Source of the DNA: Pseudonocardia sp. 73-21
GTDB lineage: Bacteria; Actinomycetota; Actinomycetes; Mycobacteriales; Pseudonocardiaceae
Direction: 5' to 3'
Assembly: GCF_001899645.1 (NCBI RefSeq)
Contig: NZ_MKVV01000040.1
Span: forward strand, 1,901 to 65,900
DNA: 64,000 nt
In this document: positions 51,191 through 60,739 of the stretch, piece by piece
How the letters are laid out: each line of letters starts with the position of its first letter
Position numbering within the stretch: position 1 is the stretch's first letter
Position numbers and translations under genes: made by a program
The notes under the pieces: generated by a model
What the model saw: the letters and a program-made list of their open reading frames with translations, nothing else
Database searches by the model: none
Told to the model about the DNA's origin: nothing

Positions 51191-51554
51191 GTGACGACGC
51201 GCGACGTGAGGCTGTCGCAGGCCGCGGCACGCGGCTCCTCTCGTGTCTCAGCGCGGCACCGGCAGTCGCGGGGTCTCGGCTTAGCCAGCACTGAGCGGAT
51301 GGGTGTCACAGGAAGTGACGGTCTCATCACGGCGTACGTGGGTGCGTCGAACACCGGCCGTGGGATGTTGCGCGAGAGCCGAGGATTCACTCGAATGGTC
51401 CATGCCGAGCACGTCACGGTGTGCCGCTCGTCGATGGTGGTCAGGTGGGCGCGGACCCGGCACGGCCCGGCCGCTGGGACCGGAAGAAGTCCCACACGAC
51501 CGTCGCGGCCCGCGGGCCGACGGGATCGCGGGGGCTCGAGTTCGTCCACGGCCG
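51191..51554. other. No gene identified
   Basis: About 360 nt between the 91-aa gene and the hydrolase/isomerase remnants. Frames on both strands are open for stretches but none shows a recognisable motif, good start or consistent codon bias. It may be decayed coding sequence. Confidence 0.5.
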
Positions 51555-51557
51555 TCA

Positions 51558-52051
51558 CTCCGCGGCCGCGTCGAGGATCGCCGTCGCGGCGGCCGCGGCC
51601 CGTTCCGCCGCCTCGGCGACGGGCAGCGCACGGAGGTCGGGCGGATGGACCTCCACGCACCACGGCCCGTCGAACCCGTGGCGCGCACCAGCCCGACGAC
51701 GTCGAGGTCCCCCTCGCCGGCGGTTGGGCGAAGCCGCTGCCGGTGAGGGTGGTCGCCACGCCCGGTTCGCCGCGCCTGCTCGCTGATCCGGGTCCGCCCC
51801 AGGACGTCGGCGTTGCTGGCCTCGTCGAGGAGGGCTTCCAGGTAGGCGGGTCGGTCGGCGACGATCGCCGCCGAGACGGCGGCGAACACCGCCTGGTCGA
51901 TCCCCCGCGGGTTGTCGTCGGTGCGCAGCAGGAACGGCGGGATCGGTGCCAGCAGCACCGCGCCGCGCACCCGCGCCGACCCGTGCGTGCCGAGGTAGCG
52001 GACGATCTCGCCGATGCCCATCGAGAACCCGACCAGGCTCACCGCACTCAA
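51558..52051 (-). pseudogene. Fused remnants: alpha/beta-hydrolase middle part and isomerase C-terminus
   Basis: From 52051 the frame reads VSLVGFSMGIGEIVRYLGTH and LLAPIPPFLLRTDDNPRGID. This is the nucleophile elbow (GFSMG) and following region of an esterase/haloperoxidase-type alpha/beta hydrolase, lacking its first 80 and last 120 residues. After RTRISEQA it becomes EGDLDVVGLVRA and, in another frame, GFDGPWCVEVHPPDLRALPV to the stop at 51555. That is the C-terminus of a sugar-phosphate-isomerase-type TIM barrel. Two unrelated genes have been joined and frameshifted. Confidence 0.7.
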
Positions 52052-52145
52052 TCGATAGCCGCCAGATCGAGCGACGGTTCGCGATCTTCGTCAACGGACC
52101 CGGAGGAGCACCGACCTGGCCCCGACCTCTCCGCTGCGAACGGGA

Positions 52146-52319
52146 CTAGCGCGGCGCGACGCCCGCGCCGGCCCGCCGGGCAGCCCGACGGTCGTGCCAC
52201 CGCGCCCGTCGCTCGCCGGCGGCTGTTCGCAACGACGTGGTGCGGACCGCGTCCACGATCGGGACGACGACCGCCATCAACGCCAGGAACCCGAAACAGA
52301 CGAGCACGAATTCGATCAC
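52146..52319 (-). CDS. Small membrane protein, 57 aa
   Basis: From GTG 52319 the product starts with one helix (VLVCFGFLALMAVVVPIVDA) and ends in an arginine-rich tail (RRARWHDRRAARRAGAG), a type seen in small actinobacterial membrane proteins. AAAGGG lies nine bases upstream. A GGGTAC box on the reverse strand (52353-52358) could be a stress-promoter -10, but its -35 is weak. No family recognised. The 208 nt up to the DUF6328 gene contain no other gene. Confidence 0.55.
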   Translation of the reverse strand: MIEFVLVCFGFLALMAVVVPIVDAVRTTSLRTAAGERRARWHDRRAARRAGAGVAPR

Positions 52320-52527
52320 TTCAGTTGCCCTTTCTCCGCCGTGTTCTCGCGAGTACCCGCAGGTGACGTAGATCACTCCTGGATCCTGCTGACCGCTACC
52401 CAGCTTGCGGCGGCGGTTTCCCCTCTCCAGCCGCCCGCCCGGTCCGGCGACCGACGTTCGACAGGCTCCATAGGATGGGCGAGGCGGCCACCAGCGCCCT
52501 CGACTCCGGCTTCTCTCTCCGGGGCGG

Positions 52528-53058
52528 CTACTTGTCGTCGTGGACCTCGTCCGAGCCGGGATCGACGACGCCGCTCGACCGGCGCAGCGCCAGTGGCATC
52601 ACGCCCCACAGCCCGGCGAACAGCACGAACGCGCAGCCCGCTGCGGCAACTCCGGCCGCCGTCCCGGCGACCGTATCGAAGATCAGCAGCACGACGCCGG
52701 TCACCGCGAGACCCAACAACCCCAGCCCACCCACCGCGCATCCCTGCCCCACCGACACGAGCACCTGACGGGCGTGCCGCCGGAACAACAGCCGGTGCAT
52801 GCCGACCGGGGCGATGAGCAGGCCCGTGGCGGCGACGGACAGCGCCGTCGTCACCAGATAGACGGCCTGCGCATGTCCCGGCAGTGTGGGAAACCGCTGC
52901 TGGAACGGCACCGTGAGCAACAACCCGGTGAGCAGCTGGACGCCGGTCTGCGCCACCCGGAGCTCCTGGAGCAGGTCCGCCCAGTTGCGGTCCAGCCGCT
53001 CGGTGTCGGTCTCGTCGCGCACCCGACGGTTCCACTCGGCGTCGTCGACGTCAGCCAC
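52528..53058 (-). CDS. DUF6328 family membrane protein
   Basis: A 176-aa protein with a polar head (NWADLLQELRVAQTGVQLLT) and four transmembrane helices (VYLVTTALSVAATGLLIAPV, VGGLGLLGLAVTGVVLLIF, AAGCAFVLFAGLWGVMPLAL). This pattern is typical of DUF6328 membrane proteins of actinobacteria, whose function is unknown. It uses a GTG start. It diverges from the large sensor gene. Confidence 0.85.
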   Translation of the reverse strand: MADVDDAEWNRRVRDETDTERLDRNWADLLQELRVAQTGVQLLTGLLLTVPFQQRFPTLPGHAQAVYLVTTALSVAATGLLIAPVGMHRLLFRRHARQVLVSVGQGCAVGGLGLLGLAVTGVVLLIFDTVAGTAAGVAAAGCAFVLFAGLWGVMPLALRRSSGVVDPGSDEVHDDK

Positions 53059-53434
53059 GGCAGCTCACGCTAGCCCCGAACCACTGCACGCGTGGACGAC
53101 AAGTACGGAGGATCCCGTACCTCGCGTGGCGCGTTCGTCCCCTCCGTTGCGCACCGGGTCACGCAGAGCGTCACGCGGTAGGCCGTCTCACGAGCAGGCG
53201 GCCGGGGCGTCAAGGCACCGTCGTCCTCCAGCCCGCTGACCGCCGAACCCGGGAGCGGGGCCCGTCGAGCGTGCGGGGTCATGCTCCGCCCCATCACCGT
53301 CCTGACCGGGGTGGCGCCGGCCGATGCGGCGCCCGGAGCAGCCCTCCTCCACCGCCCAGCACGCGGTCTCCTGATCGCGGCTGGCTGAGGTGGCGACCCG
53401 GTGCGCCTGCGGCTAGCGTTCACGGGTCTGGTCC
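53059..53434. other. Divergent intergenic region with a short palindrome
   Basis: About 375 nt between the DUF6328 gene and the giant sensor gene. GTACGG (53103-53108) and CCGTAC (53115-53120) form an inverted repeat with a 6-nt gap, 45 nt before the DUF6328 start, a possible operator or hairpin. Long open frames on the reverse strand here show no motif. No clear promoter is visible by eye. Confidence 0.5.
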
Positions 53435-53450
53435 GTGAGACGGAGGTCTG

Positions 53451-53486
53451 GTGACAGCGAGACCACGGGCGACGCGGCGCTCATGA
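53451..53486 (+). promoter_or_regulatory. Possible 11-codon leader ORF coupled to the sensor gene
   Basis: GGAGGT (53442-53447) is correctly placed for GTG 53451. That frame encodes VTARPRATRRS and ends in a TGA overlapping the sensor ATG at 53483 (ATGA). The sensor start has no ribosome site of its own, so translation may depend on the leader. The competing model is a sensor start at GTG 53435. Confidence 0.4.
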
Positions 53487-56400
53487 GCGTGGTGATCCGC
53501 GACGCCGTCGAGGGGAACGAGGGCCGGGACCCCCTGTTCGCGGGTGCGGGTGAGCTGGGCGAGGTGATGGCGGCCCGGGACTGGACGACCACGTCCGTCG
53601 GGCCCCCGGACACCTGGCCGCCCGAGCTGCGCAGCGTGGTGCGCATCCTGCTGACCTCGAAGTTCTCCATGTGGATGGCGTGGGGGCCGGACCTGACGTT
53701 CTTCTACAACGACGCGTACCGGCGCGACACCCTGCGGCAGAAACACCCGTGGGCGTTCGGGCGACCTGCCGATGAGGTCTGGGCCGAGGTCTGGGAGGAC
53801 ATCGGCCCGCGGATCCGGTCGGTGCTCGAGACCGGCGAGGCCACGTGGGACGAGAGCCTGCAGCTTTTCGTGGAACGCAGCGGGTACCTCGAGGAGTCCT
53901 ACCACACGTTCTCCTACAGCCCCCTGGCCGACGCGGGCGGCACGATCTCGGGCCTGCTCTGCGTGGTCACCGAGACGACGGAGAGGGTGCTGAGCGAGCG
54001 GCGACTGCGGATCCTCGGCGAACTCGGCGACATCTCCGCGGTCACCGCGCCGACCGTCGATGAGGCCGCCCGCGCAGCGCTGGCCGTCATGGAACGGGCC
54101 GAGTTCGACCTCCCGTTCGCGTCGATCTACCTCACCGACCCGGACGGGCAGACCGCTCGGCGCGCCGGGTTCTACGGGATGGTGGACGACGCGCGGGTCG
54201 TCCCGGTCCAGATCGACCAGAGCGTCGACCGGCACGCCTGGTCGGTCCTCTCCGACGGCCGGGCGCAGGTGCTGACCGGCACGGACTCGCCCTGCTGCGG
54301 CCTGTTCACACCGACGGGATCCGGCTCCGGGGCGCACGGGACCACGCTGCCGACCACCGTCGTCGCCGTGCCACTGGCCGGAGGAGGCGGCGGGGAGGCG
54401 GCGGGGGTGCTGTTCGCCGGCGTCAGCCCGTTCCGCGCCCTGGACACCGAGTACCGGAGGTTCATCGACCTCGCGGCCCGGCAGGTGGCGACCGCCATCG
54501 CCGACGCCGCCGCCTTCCAGGCCCAGCGGCGCCGGGCCGACGAGCTGGCCGAGCTGGATCGCGCGAAGACCGAGTTCTTCACCGGGGTCAGCCACGAGCT
54601 GCGCACCCCGCTGTCGTTGATCACCGCACCTGCCACGGACAGCCTCGCGGACCGGGCCCACCCGCTACCGGCCGTCCAGCGCGAACGGATCGAGCTGATC
54701 GCGCGCAACGGGGGCCGGCTGCGGAAGCTGGTGGACACCATCCTGGACTTCGCGCGCCTCGAAGGTGGGCAGCTCACCCCGGACCGGGTCCCGGTCGACC
54801 TGGCCGAGCTGACCCGGGGCATCGCGGAGTCGTTCACCCCGGCCGTCGTCCGTGCCGGCCTCGGCTACGCGCTCGACTGTCCACCGCTGCCGTCCGCGGT
54901 CTCCGTGGACGTGGCGATGTGGGAGAAGATCGTCCTCAACCTCCTCTCCAACGCCGTCAAGTACACCCTGAGCGGACAGATCACTCTGGACCTGCGACTC
55001 GAGGATCCCCCCTCCGGTGGCGACGACCCCCAGATACGGCTCAGCGTCACCGACACCGGCGTCGGCATCCCCGACGAGGATCAGCCGCTGCTGTTCCGGC
55101 GGTTCCACCGGGTGCGCGGGGCGGCCGGTCGCAGCGACGAGGGATCGGGGATCGGGCTGGCGCTGGTCTCCGAGTTGACGGCCCTGCACGACGGCACCGT
55201 CGGCGTGCGGAGCGTGCTCGGCCGGGGTTCGACGTTCACCGTGACGTTGCCGGGCTCCTCGCTCACCGGCCGCCCGACCGAGGGGGTCCGCGCGTCGACC
55301 GCCGTAGCGCTCTACCGCGAGGAAGCACTGCAGTGGAGCGGTTCCGACGCGGACCCGCCATCCGGGTCCGTGTCGGAGGGTCACGGCGCCGGGGCCGGAG
55401 CGGGGTCTCTGGTGGACGCCGGGTCCACGGCCGGCGCCACGGTGCTCATCGCCGAGGACAACCCGGATCTGCGCCGGTTCCTCGCGGCCCTGCTGGCCGG
55501 GCAGTACACGGTGGTACTCGCCACCGACGGCGTCGCCGCCCTGAGCCGGGCCCGGGAGCTGGTCCCCGACCTGGTCCTGACCGACGTGATGATGCCCCGC
55601 CTCGACGGGTTCGGCCTGCTCGCGGCCCTGCGCAACGATCCCGCGACGGCCACCATCCCGGTCATCATGTTGTCCGCGCAGGCGGGCGAGGAGGCCTCGG
55701 CGGACGGCCTGGCCGCGGGCGCCGACGACTACGTGGTGAAGCCCTTCTCCTCACACGACCTGGTGGCGAGGGTCCGCTCCAACCTCCAGCTGGCCCGCCT
55801 GCGCAACGAGGAGGCGACCTGGCGTGCCGCGATGATCGACGCTCTGCAGGACTGCTTCTACATCCTCGACGCGGAGTCGGGAGCGATCGTGGAGATCAAT
55901 GCAGCGATGACGGAGCTGCTCGGGTTGGAGGTACGGGATCTGCCGTGCGGGCCTCCCTACCCGTTCTTCCCCACGGCGGACGAGGACCCCGGCGATCTGG
56001 AGATTCTCGAGGGGGCCTTCGCGGCGGCGATGGCGTCCGGCAGCGGTCAGGTCGTGATCCCACTGCGCCACATCGGCACCCGGGCCCGGGTGTGGGCATC
56101 GGTGACCTACAGCTCCCTGCGCGACCGGGCGGGCCGGCGGGTGTTCATCTCCACGATGCGCGACGTCACCGCGCAGCGGCGGGCCGCCCATCGCGACGCC
56201 GTGCTGGCCGACACGGGACGGCTCCTCGCCGGCAGCGGTCCACTGCGTCACCGGCTGACCCAGTTCGCACAGCTCGCCGTCCGTGAGGTCGCGGATCTGG
56301 CCCTGATCTCGGTGGTCGGCCCGGACGGACGCCTCGCGCCGTACGCGGCTGCGCACCGCACCAGCCCCGGCGTGGCCGACGACGTGCTGGGGATGCGCCC

Positions 56401-58330
56401 GTTCCGGATCCCCGACCAGCTGGCCGACGCGTACCACGCCGGCCGGGCCTTCACACTGGACGATGTCGATGACGACCTGCTGGACGACTTCGGCACGGGT
56501 GCCCGCGACATCGTCGCCCGCCACGCGGTGACCGTGCGGAACATCGTCGTCGCCCCGCTCGCCGTGGCGGGTCGGTTGCTGGGCTCGCTGAGCCTGACCG
56601 CGATGTCGGGCGGTCACGATGCCGCGCGCGAGACCGTGGTGCTGGCCGAGGAGCTGGGCCGGCGTGTCGCCGGCGCCATCGAGGCCGACAGGGTCGCCGC
56701 CCGCGAGCAGCGGTTGCAGCAGGTCACCGCCGAGCTGGCGTCGGCCGCGACACTCGAACAGGCCGCGGTCGCTCTCACGGACGGCATCCTGGGCATCCTC
56801 GGCGCCGCGGCCGCGGCGGTCTTCACCGTCGACGCCGACCGAAGCCACATCCGCACCGTGTACAGCGCGGGCTTTCCGCCCGGGATGACGAGGCCGTCGT
56901 CCGTCGTCCGGACCAGCACCTCGCTGCCTGCCACGGACGCAGCCCGCACCGGACGGGCGGTCTGGCTGGGCGACCAGGCGGCGTGGAGCGCTCACTACCC
57001 CGATTCGGCCACCATCACCACCGTCACCGGAGGCGAGGCCGTCACCGCGCTGCCGCTGATCTCCGGCGGCCGCGTGATCGGCGTGGTGGCCGCCACGTTC
57101 CAGACCTCGCGCACCTTCCTGCCCGACGAGCGGGAGTTCGCGTCGACGATCGCCGGGCAGGCCGCGCAGGCGTTCGAGCGGGCCGTACTCGCCGACCAGC
57201 GATGGCACCTCGCGCAGACGCTGCAGAACGCCCTGCTGCCACCCGCACTCCCCGACGTTCCCCAGCTGGCGTTGGCTGCCCGCTACGCACCTGCGGTGGC
57301 CGACACCTCTGCCGGCGGGGACTGGTTCGACGTCTTCGGTCTCGACGACACCCACGTCGCCCTCTCGGTCGGCGACGTCGTGGGACAGGGTCCGGCTGCG
57401 GCGGCGGTGATGGGCCAGCTGCGCGGGGTGTTGTCGTCGGCGCTGCTGCAGGGCCGCACTCCCCCGGAGGCGTTGGAGATCCTCGACCAGTTCGCCGGTC
57501 GTGTCCCCGGGGCGCGTGGAAGCACCGCGCTCTGCGCCACCCTCGACATCCGGACGGGTGAGCTGCACTGGTCGGCCGCCGGGCACCCGCCACTGATGCT
57601 CATCGGGCCAGGGGACACCCGTTACCTCGACGGCGGCGAGGGCACTCTGCTCGGCATCACCGGCCGGCCGGCCTACGTCGGAGGCCGTGACGTCATGACG
57701 CCGGGGGCCAGCGTGCTGCTCTACACCGACGGCCTCGTCGAACGCCGTGGCGAGGTCCTCGACGAGGGGCTCGAGCGGATCGCCACCATCGCCGCCCCGC
57801 TCGACCACCTTCCACCGGATGCGCTGGCGGAGGCGCTGCTGCAGGAGGCACTGGCCGGCTCCGACCACGCCGACGACATCGCGATCGTGATCGCCCGCCT
57901 GATTCCCGCCCCGCTCCGTGGCCGCCTCACCGCACGACCGACGTGCCTCCCCGGCATGCGGCGCGGTGTGGCCACGTGGGCACGGCTGGCCGGCCTGCCC
58001 GAGGCCGTCACGGAGGACCTGCAGCTCGTCGTCAGCGAGGCGGCCTCGAACTCCATCGAGCACGCCTACCGGGACACCGAGCCCGGGGAGTTCACCTACG
58101 AGGTCGGCCGCGGACCCGGCGGGACCGTCCACGTCGAGGTGGAGGACTTCGGCCGGTGGCGCCCCCCGCCGGCCGACCCCGGATACCGCGGGCGGGGCCT
58201 GGCCGTCATCCACACGTTGGCCCGGGAGGTCACCCTGGACGTGTCGCCGCACGGGACCCGTATCCGCTTCGACATCCCCGCCACCCCCGCGGCGGTACTC
58301 GGCCCCGACTCGCACCGCCGATGGCCCTGA
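53483..58330 (+). CDS. Giant hybrid sensor: histidine kinase, response regulator, SpoIIE phosphatase and GHKL ATPase
   Basis: A 1,615-aa cytoplasmic signalling protein without transmembrane segments. Order: PAS-like (about 40-150); GAF (180-345); histidine kinase with SHELRTPL (His371), N-box NLLSNAVKYT, DTGVGIPDEDQP and GSGIGLALVSEL (365-590); receiver with AEDNPDLRRF and LTDVMMPRLDG (Asp701; 650-770); PAS (785-895); two GAF (905-1235); PP2C/SpoIIE phosphatase with SAGGDWFDVFG, SVGDVVGQGPAAA, AAGHPPLMLI and YTDGLVERRGE (1240-1475); C-terminal RsbW-like ATPase with SEAASNSIEHAY and GRGLAVIHTLA (1480-1605). It could dephosphorylate a STAS antagonist in response to redox or ligand input. GTG 53435 is an alternative start. 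Confidence 0.9.
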   Translation: MSVVIRDAVEGNEGRDPLFAGAGELGEVMAARDWTTTSVGPPDTWPPELRSVVRILLTSKFSMWMAWGPDLTFFYNDAYRRDTLRQKHPWAFGRPADEVWAEVWEDIGPRIRSVLETGEATWDESLQLFVERSGYLEESYHTFSYSPLADAGGTISGLLCVVTETTERVLSERRLRILGELGDISAVTAPTVDEAARAALAVMERAEFDLPFASIYLTDPDGQTARRAGFYGMVDDARVVPVQIDQSVDRHAWSVLSDGRAQVLTGTDSPCCGLFTPTGSGSGAHGTTLPTTVVAVPLAGGGGGEAAGVLFAGVSPFRALDTEYRRFIDLAARQVATAIADAAAFQAQRRRADELAELDRAKTEFFTGVSHELRTPLSLITAPATDSLADRAHPLPAVQRERIELIARNGGRLRKLVDTILDFARLEGGQLTPDRVPVDLAELTRGIAESFTPAVVRAGLGYALDCPPLPSAVSVDVAMWEKIVLNLLSNAVKYTLSGQITLDLRLEDPPSGGDDPQIRLSVTDTGVGIPDEDQPLLFRRFHRVRGAAGRSDEGSGIGLALVSELTALHDGTVGVRSVLGRGSTFTVTLPGSSLTGRPTEGVRASTAVALYREEALQWSGSDADPPSGSVSEGHGAGAGAGSLVDAGSTAGATVLIAEDNPDLRRFLAALLAGQYTVVLATDGVAALSRARELVPDLVLTDVMMPRLDGFGLLAALRNDPATATIPVIMLSAQAGEEASADGLAAGADDYVVKPFSSHDLVARVRSNLQLARLRNEEATWRAAMIDALQDCFYILDAESGAIVEINAAMTELLGLEVRDLPCGPPYPFFPTADEDPGDLEILEGAFAAAMASGSGQVVIPLRHIGTRARVWASVTYSSLRDRAGRRVFISTMRDVTAQRRAAHRDAVLADTGRLLAGSGPLRHRLTQFAQLAVREVADLALISVVGPDGRLAPYAAAHRTSPGVADDVLGMRPFRIPDQLADAYHAGRAFTLDDVDDDLLDDFGTGARDIVARHAVTVRNIVVAPLAVAGRLLGSLSLTAMSGGHDAARETVVLAEELGRRVAGAIEADRVAAREQRLQQVTAELASAATLEQAAVALTDGILGILGAAAAAVFTVDADRSHIRTVYSAGFPPGMTRPSSVVRTSTSLPATDAARTGRAVWLGDQAAWSAHYPDSATITTVTGGEAVTALPLISGGRVIGVVAATFQTSRTFLPDEREFASTIAGQAAQAFERAVLADQRWHLAQTLQNALLPPALPDVPQLALAARYAPAVADTSAGGDWFDVFGLDDTHVALSVGDVVGQGPAAAAVMGQLRGVLSSALLQGRTPPEALEILDQFAGRVPGARGSTALCATLDIRTGELHWSAAGHPPLMLIGPGDTRYLDGGEGTLLGITGRPAYVGGRDVMTPGASVLLYTDGLVERRGEVLDEGLERIATIAAPLDHLPPDALAEALLQEALAGSDHADDIAIVIARLIPAPLRGRLTARPTCLPGMRRGVATWARLAGLPEAVTEDLQLVVSEAASNSIEHAYRDTEPGEFTYEVGRGPGGTVHVEVEDFGRWRPPPADPGYRGRGLAVIHTLAREVTLDVSPHGTRIRFDIPATPAAVLGPDSHRRWP

Positions 58331-58484
58331 GCACACCCCGGCCGCGACATCGGGCCGCAACCGGTCCGAGTCGCTACGCTGCGCCGGTGCCGTTCACCGC
58401 CGCAGATCTCCGTGGGATGCCGACGACGGGGGTGACGGCAGGGCCCGAGCACGTGGACCACCCGGCGGACACCAGGCCCGCCGC

Positions 58485-60347
58485 GTGAACGGGGCGTCGG
58501 ACGTCGGCCGCGCCCACGTCGCCGCCCTGCAGCGGCTCGCCACAGCGCTGTCCGCCGCGGCGACGCCGTCGGCCGTCGGGAACCTGACGATCACCTCCGT
58601 CGCCCAGCTGCTGGGCGCCGACGGGGCCGCCGTGTACACGCCCACGCCGGGACCGGACGGGGCCCCCGCCACGCTTCAGGTCGCGCACGCGTCGGGCTGG
58701 CCCACGGACGCGACCCGGCATTTCGGGCTCCTCGATGTCCAGCCCGGCCGGCCCCTGTCGGACGCGGTCCTCACCGGCCGACCGGTCTGGCTGGAGAACC
58801 CGCAGCAGTGGGCGGAGCAGTACCCGGAGATGGCCCCGGCCGGAACGTCGAGCGGATTCCGGTCCACGGCCTGTCTCCCGCTGAGGGTGGACGACCGTGA
58901 TCTGGGTGCGGTCGTGTTCAGCTTCACCCGATCCCGGACGTTCACCCCCGACGAGCGCGAGTACATGGTCGCCACGGCGGCTCTGTGCGCCCAGGCCCTG
59001 GACCGGTCCCGGCTGTATGCCGCGGAACTGGCGGCGAGGACGGCGGCGGAGGCCCAACGCGACCGGATGGCCTTCCTCGCCCTCACCGGCCGGCTGATGG
59101 AGGCCCCGCTGTCGGTGGACGAACGCCTGCAGCGCGTCGCCGACCTCGCCGTGCCCGAGATCGCCGACTGGTGCGCGGTGCATCTGGTCCGCGACGATCG
59201 GGTCGAGCAGATCGCCGTCGCCCACGCCGACCCGGACAAGGTCACGTACGTCGAGCAGCTCCAGCGGCGCTACCCGTCCGATCCCGACGCCGGGGGCGGC
59301 GCGATCGCCGTCGCCCGCTCCGGAAAGCCGGTCCTGCTCACCGACATCCCCGACGAGCTGCTCACCGAGGCGGCGGTCGACGACACCCACCTGCAGCTGA
59401 TCCGCGCGATCGGCATGCGGTCGGCGGTGGTGGTGCCGCTGGTCGTGAGGGGCCGGTCGTTGGGAGCGCTGACCCTCGTGCACGCGGAGTCGGGGCTCCG
59501 TTTCACCGACGCCGACCTGGCCTTCGTCGAGCAGCTCGCCGCGACCGCGGCGGTGGCCCTGGACAACGCCCGGCTCTACGAGCAGCAGAGACACATCGCC
59601 CACACACTCCAGTCCGCTCTGTTGCCTGCTGTACTGCCCGAGGTGCCGGGCATGCAGGTCGCGGCCCGCTACCGTCCGCAGAGCGCCGACCTCACCGAGG
59701 TGTACATCGGCGGCGACCTGTACGACGTCCTCGTCACCGCGCCGTCGCCCGACCCACCGACGAGCCCCGGGGGTTGGGCGGCGATGGTCGGCGACGTGTG
59801 CGGAAAGGGGCCCGCTGCCGCGGCACTGACCGCCCTGGTCCGGCACACCTGGCGCGCCCATGTCAGCCAGAACCTCGCACCCGCCGACGTCGTCCGCGGG
59901 GTCAATGCGGCCCTCCTGCGAGGCTCCCCCGCGGACACGGCCCGCTTCGCGACCCTCGTGCATGCGCAGCTGCGCACCGATCGCCCCCGCACCACCGTCT
60001 CGCTGGTCAGCGCCGGACATCCGCCGCCACTCGTCCTGCGCGGGGACCGCGTCGAGGCCGTCACCGCCCCCGGTACCTTGGTCGGCGTGTACGCGGACCT
60101 CGCACTGACCGAGATCGAGATCCGGCTCGACCCGGGAGACTCGCTGGTCCTCTACACCGACGGTGTCACGGAGGGTCGCTCCGCCGATGGCTACTACGGT
60201 GCACACCGCCTCGCCGCCGCGGTCAGCCGGTGCGCCGGCGCGACGGCCGACGGCATCGCCGGTGCGTTGCTGGAGGACGTCTGCGCGTTCCAGCACGACC
60301 GGTTGTCGGACGACGTGGCGATCTTCGTCATGCAGGCCACGGCATGA
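58485..60347 (+). CDS. GAF-GAF-PP2C (SpoIIE/RsbU-type) serine phosphatase
   Basis: A 620-aa protein with two GAF sensor domains (about 20-185 and 205-370) and a C-terminal PP2C-type phosphatase. The metal-binding motifs are YIGGDLYDVLV, AMVGDVCGKGPAAAALTA, SAGHPPPLVLRGD, YTDGVTEGRSADG and RLSDDVAIFV. The linker QQRHIAHTLQSALLPAVLPE is the usual signal helix. It probably dephosphorylates the STAS protein encoded next, whose ATG overlaps its stop. GTG 58485 is taken as start. The 154 nt before it hold no obvious promoter. Confidence 0.9.
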   Translation: MNGASDVGRAHVAALQRLATALSAAATPSAVGNLTITSVAQLLGADGAAVYTPTPGPDGAPATLQVAHASGWPTDATRHFGLLDVQPGRPLSDAVLTGRPVWLENPQQWAEQYPEMAPAGTSSGFRSTACLPLRVDDRDLGAVVFSFTRSRTFTPDEREYMVATAALCAQALDRSRLYAAELAARTAAEAQRDRMAFLALTGRLMEAPLSVDERLQRVADLAVPEIADWCAVHLVRDDRVEQIAVAHADPDKVTYVEQLQRRYPSDPDAGGGAIAVARSGKPVLLTDIPDELLTEAAVDDTHLQLIRAIGMRSAVVVPLVVRGRSLGALTLVHAESGLRFTDADLAFVEQLAATAAVALDNARLYEQQRHIAHTLQSALLPAVLPEVPGMQVAARYRPQSADLTEVYIGGDLYDVLVTAPSPDPPTSPGGWAAMVGDVCGKGPAAAALTALVRHTWRAHVSQNLAPADVVRGVNAALLRGSPADTARFATLVHAQLRTDRPRTTVSLVSAGHPPPLVLRGDRVEAVTAPGTLVGVYADLALTEIEIRLDPGDSLVLYTDGVTEGRSADGYYGAHRLAAAVSRCAGATADGIAGALLEDVCAFQHDRLSDDVAIFVMQATA

Positions 60348-60739
60348 CCGCCCCGGGGCCCTTCGACGGCGTGGGCGAGCCGACGAGCGCGCTGCGGGTG
60401 GAACGCTCGAACGATGGCGACGGCGTCGTACTCGTCCTGCACGGCGAGCTCGACATCACCACGCTGGCCGACGCGGAACGCCACGTCGCCTCGGCCGAGG
60501 ACGCCGGGGCCGATCTGCTGCTCGACCTGACCCACCTGGAGTTCTGCGACTCGTCGGGGGTTCGGCTGGTCCTTCTCGCCGACGAGCGGGCCCGCGTCGC
60601 GGGTCAGCGCCTCACGATCCGGCTCGGCGACGGTCCGGCACAACGCGTCTTCGCGGCACTGGGCCTGCTCGACCGTCTGACCGTGCGGGACGGCAGCGAC
60701 GACGCCGCGACGGGCACAGTCCCTCGGACACCCCGATGA
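60344..60739 (+). CDS. STAS-domain anti-sigma factor antagonist
   Basis: A 131-aa RsbV/SpoIIAA-like protein: VVLVLHGELDITTLADAERH, then LLDLTHLEFCDSSGVRLVLL with the conserved phosphorylatable serine in DSSG, then the terminal helix region. Unphosphorylated it would bind the anti-sigma kinase and free the sigma factor. It overlaps both neighbours by 4 nt (phosphatase upstream, ATPase downstream), giving a complete phosphatase-antagonist-kinase set. Confidence 0.92.
   Translation: MTAPGPFDGVGEPTSALRVERSNDGDGVVLVLHGELDITTLADAERHVASAEDAGADLLLDLTHLEFCDSSGVRLVLLADERARVAGQRLTIRLGDGPAQRVFAALGLLDRLTVRDGSDDAATGTVPRTPR

Noticed and set aside
53070-53423. 117-codon reverse-strand frame upstream of the giant sensor
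   Set aside because: It is arginine/proline-rich without motif, ribosome site or consistent codon bias; it is treated as part of the intergenic region.
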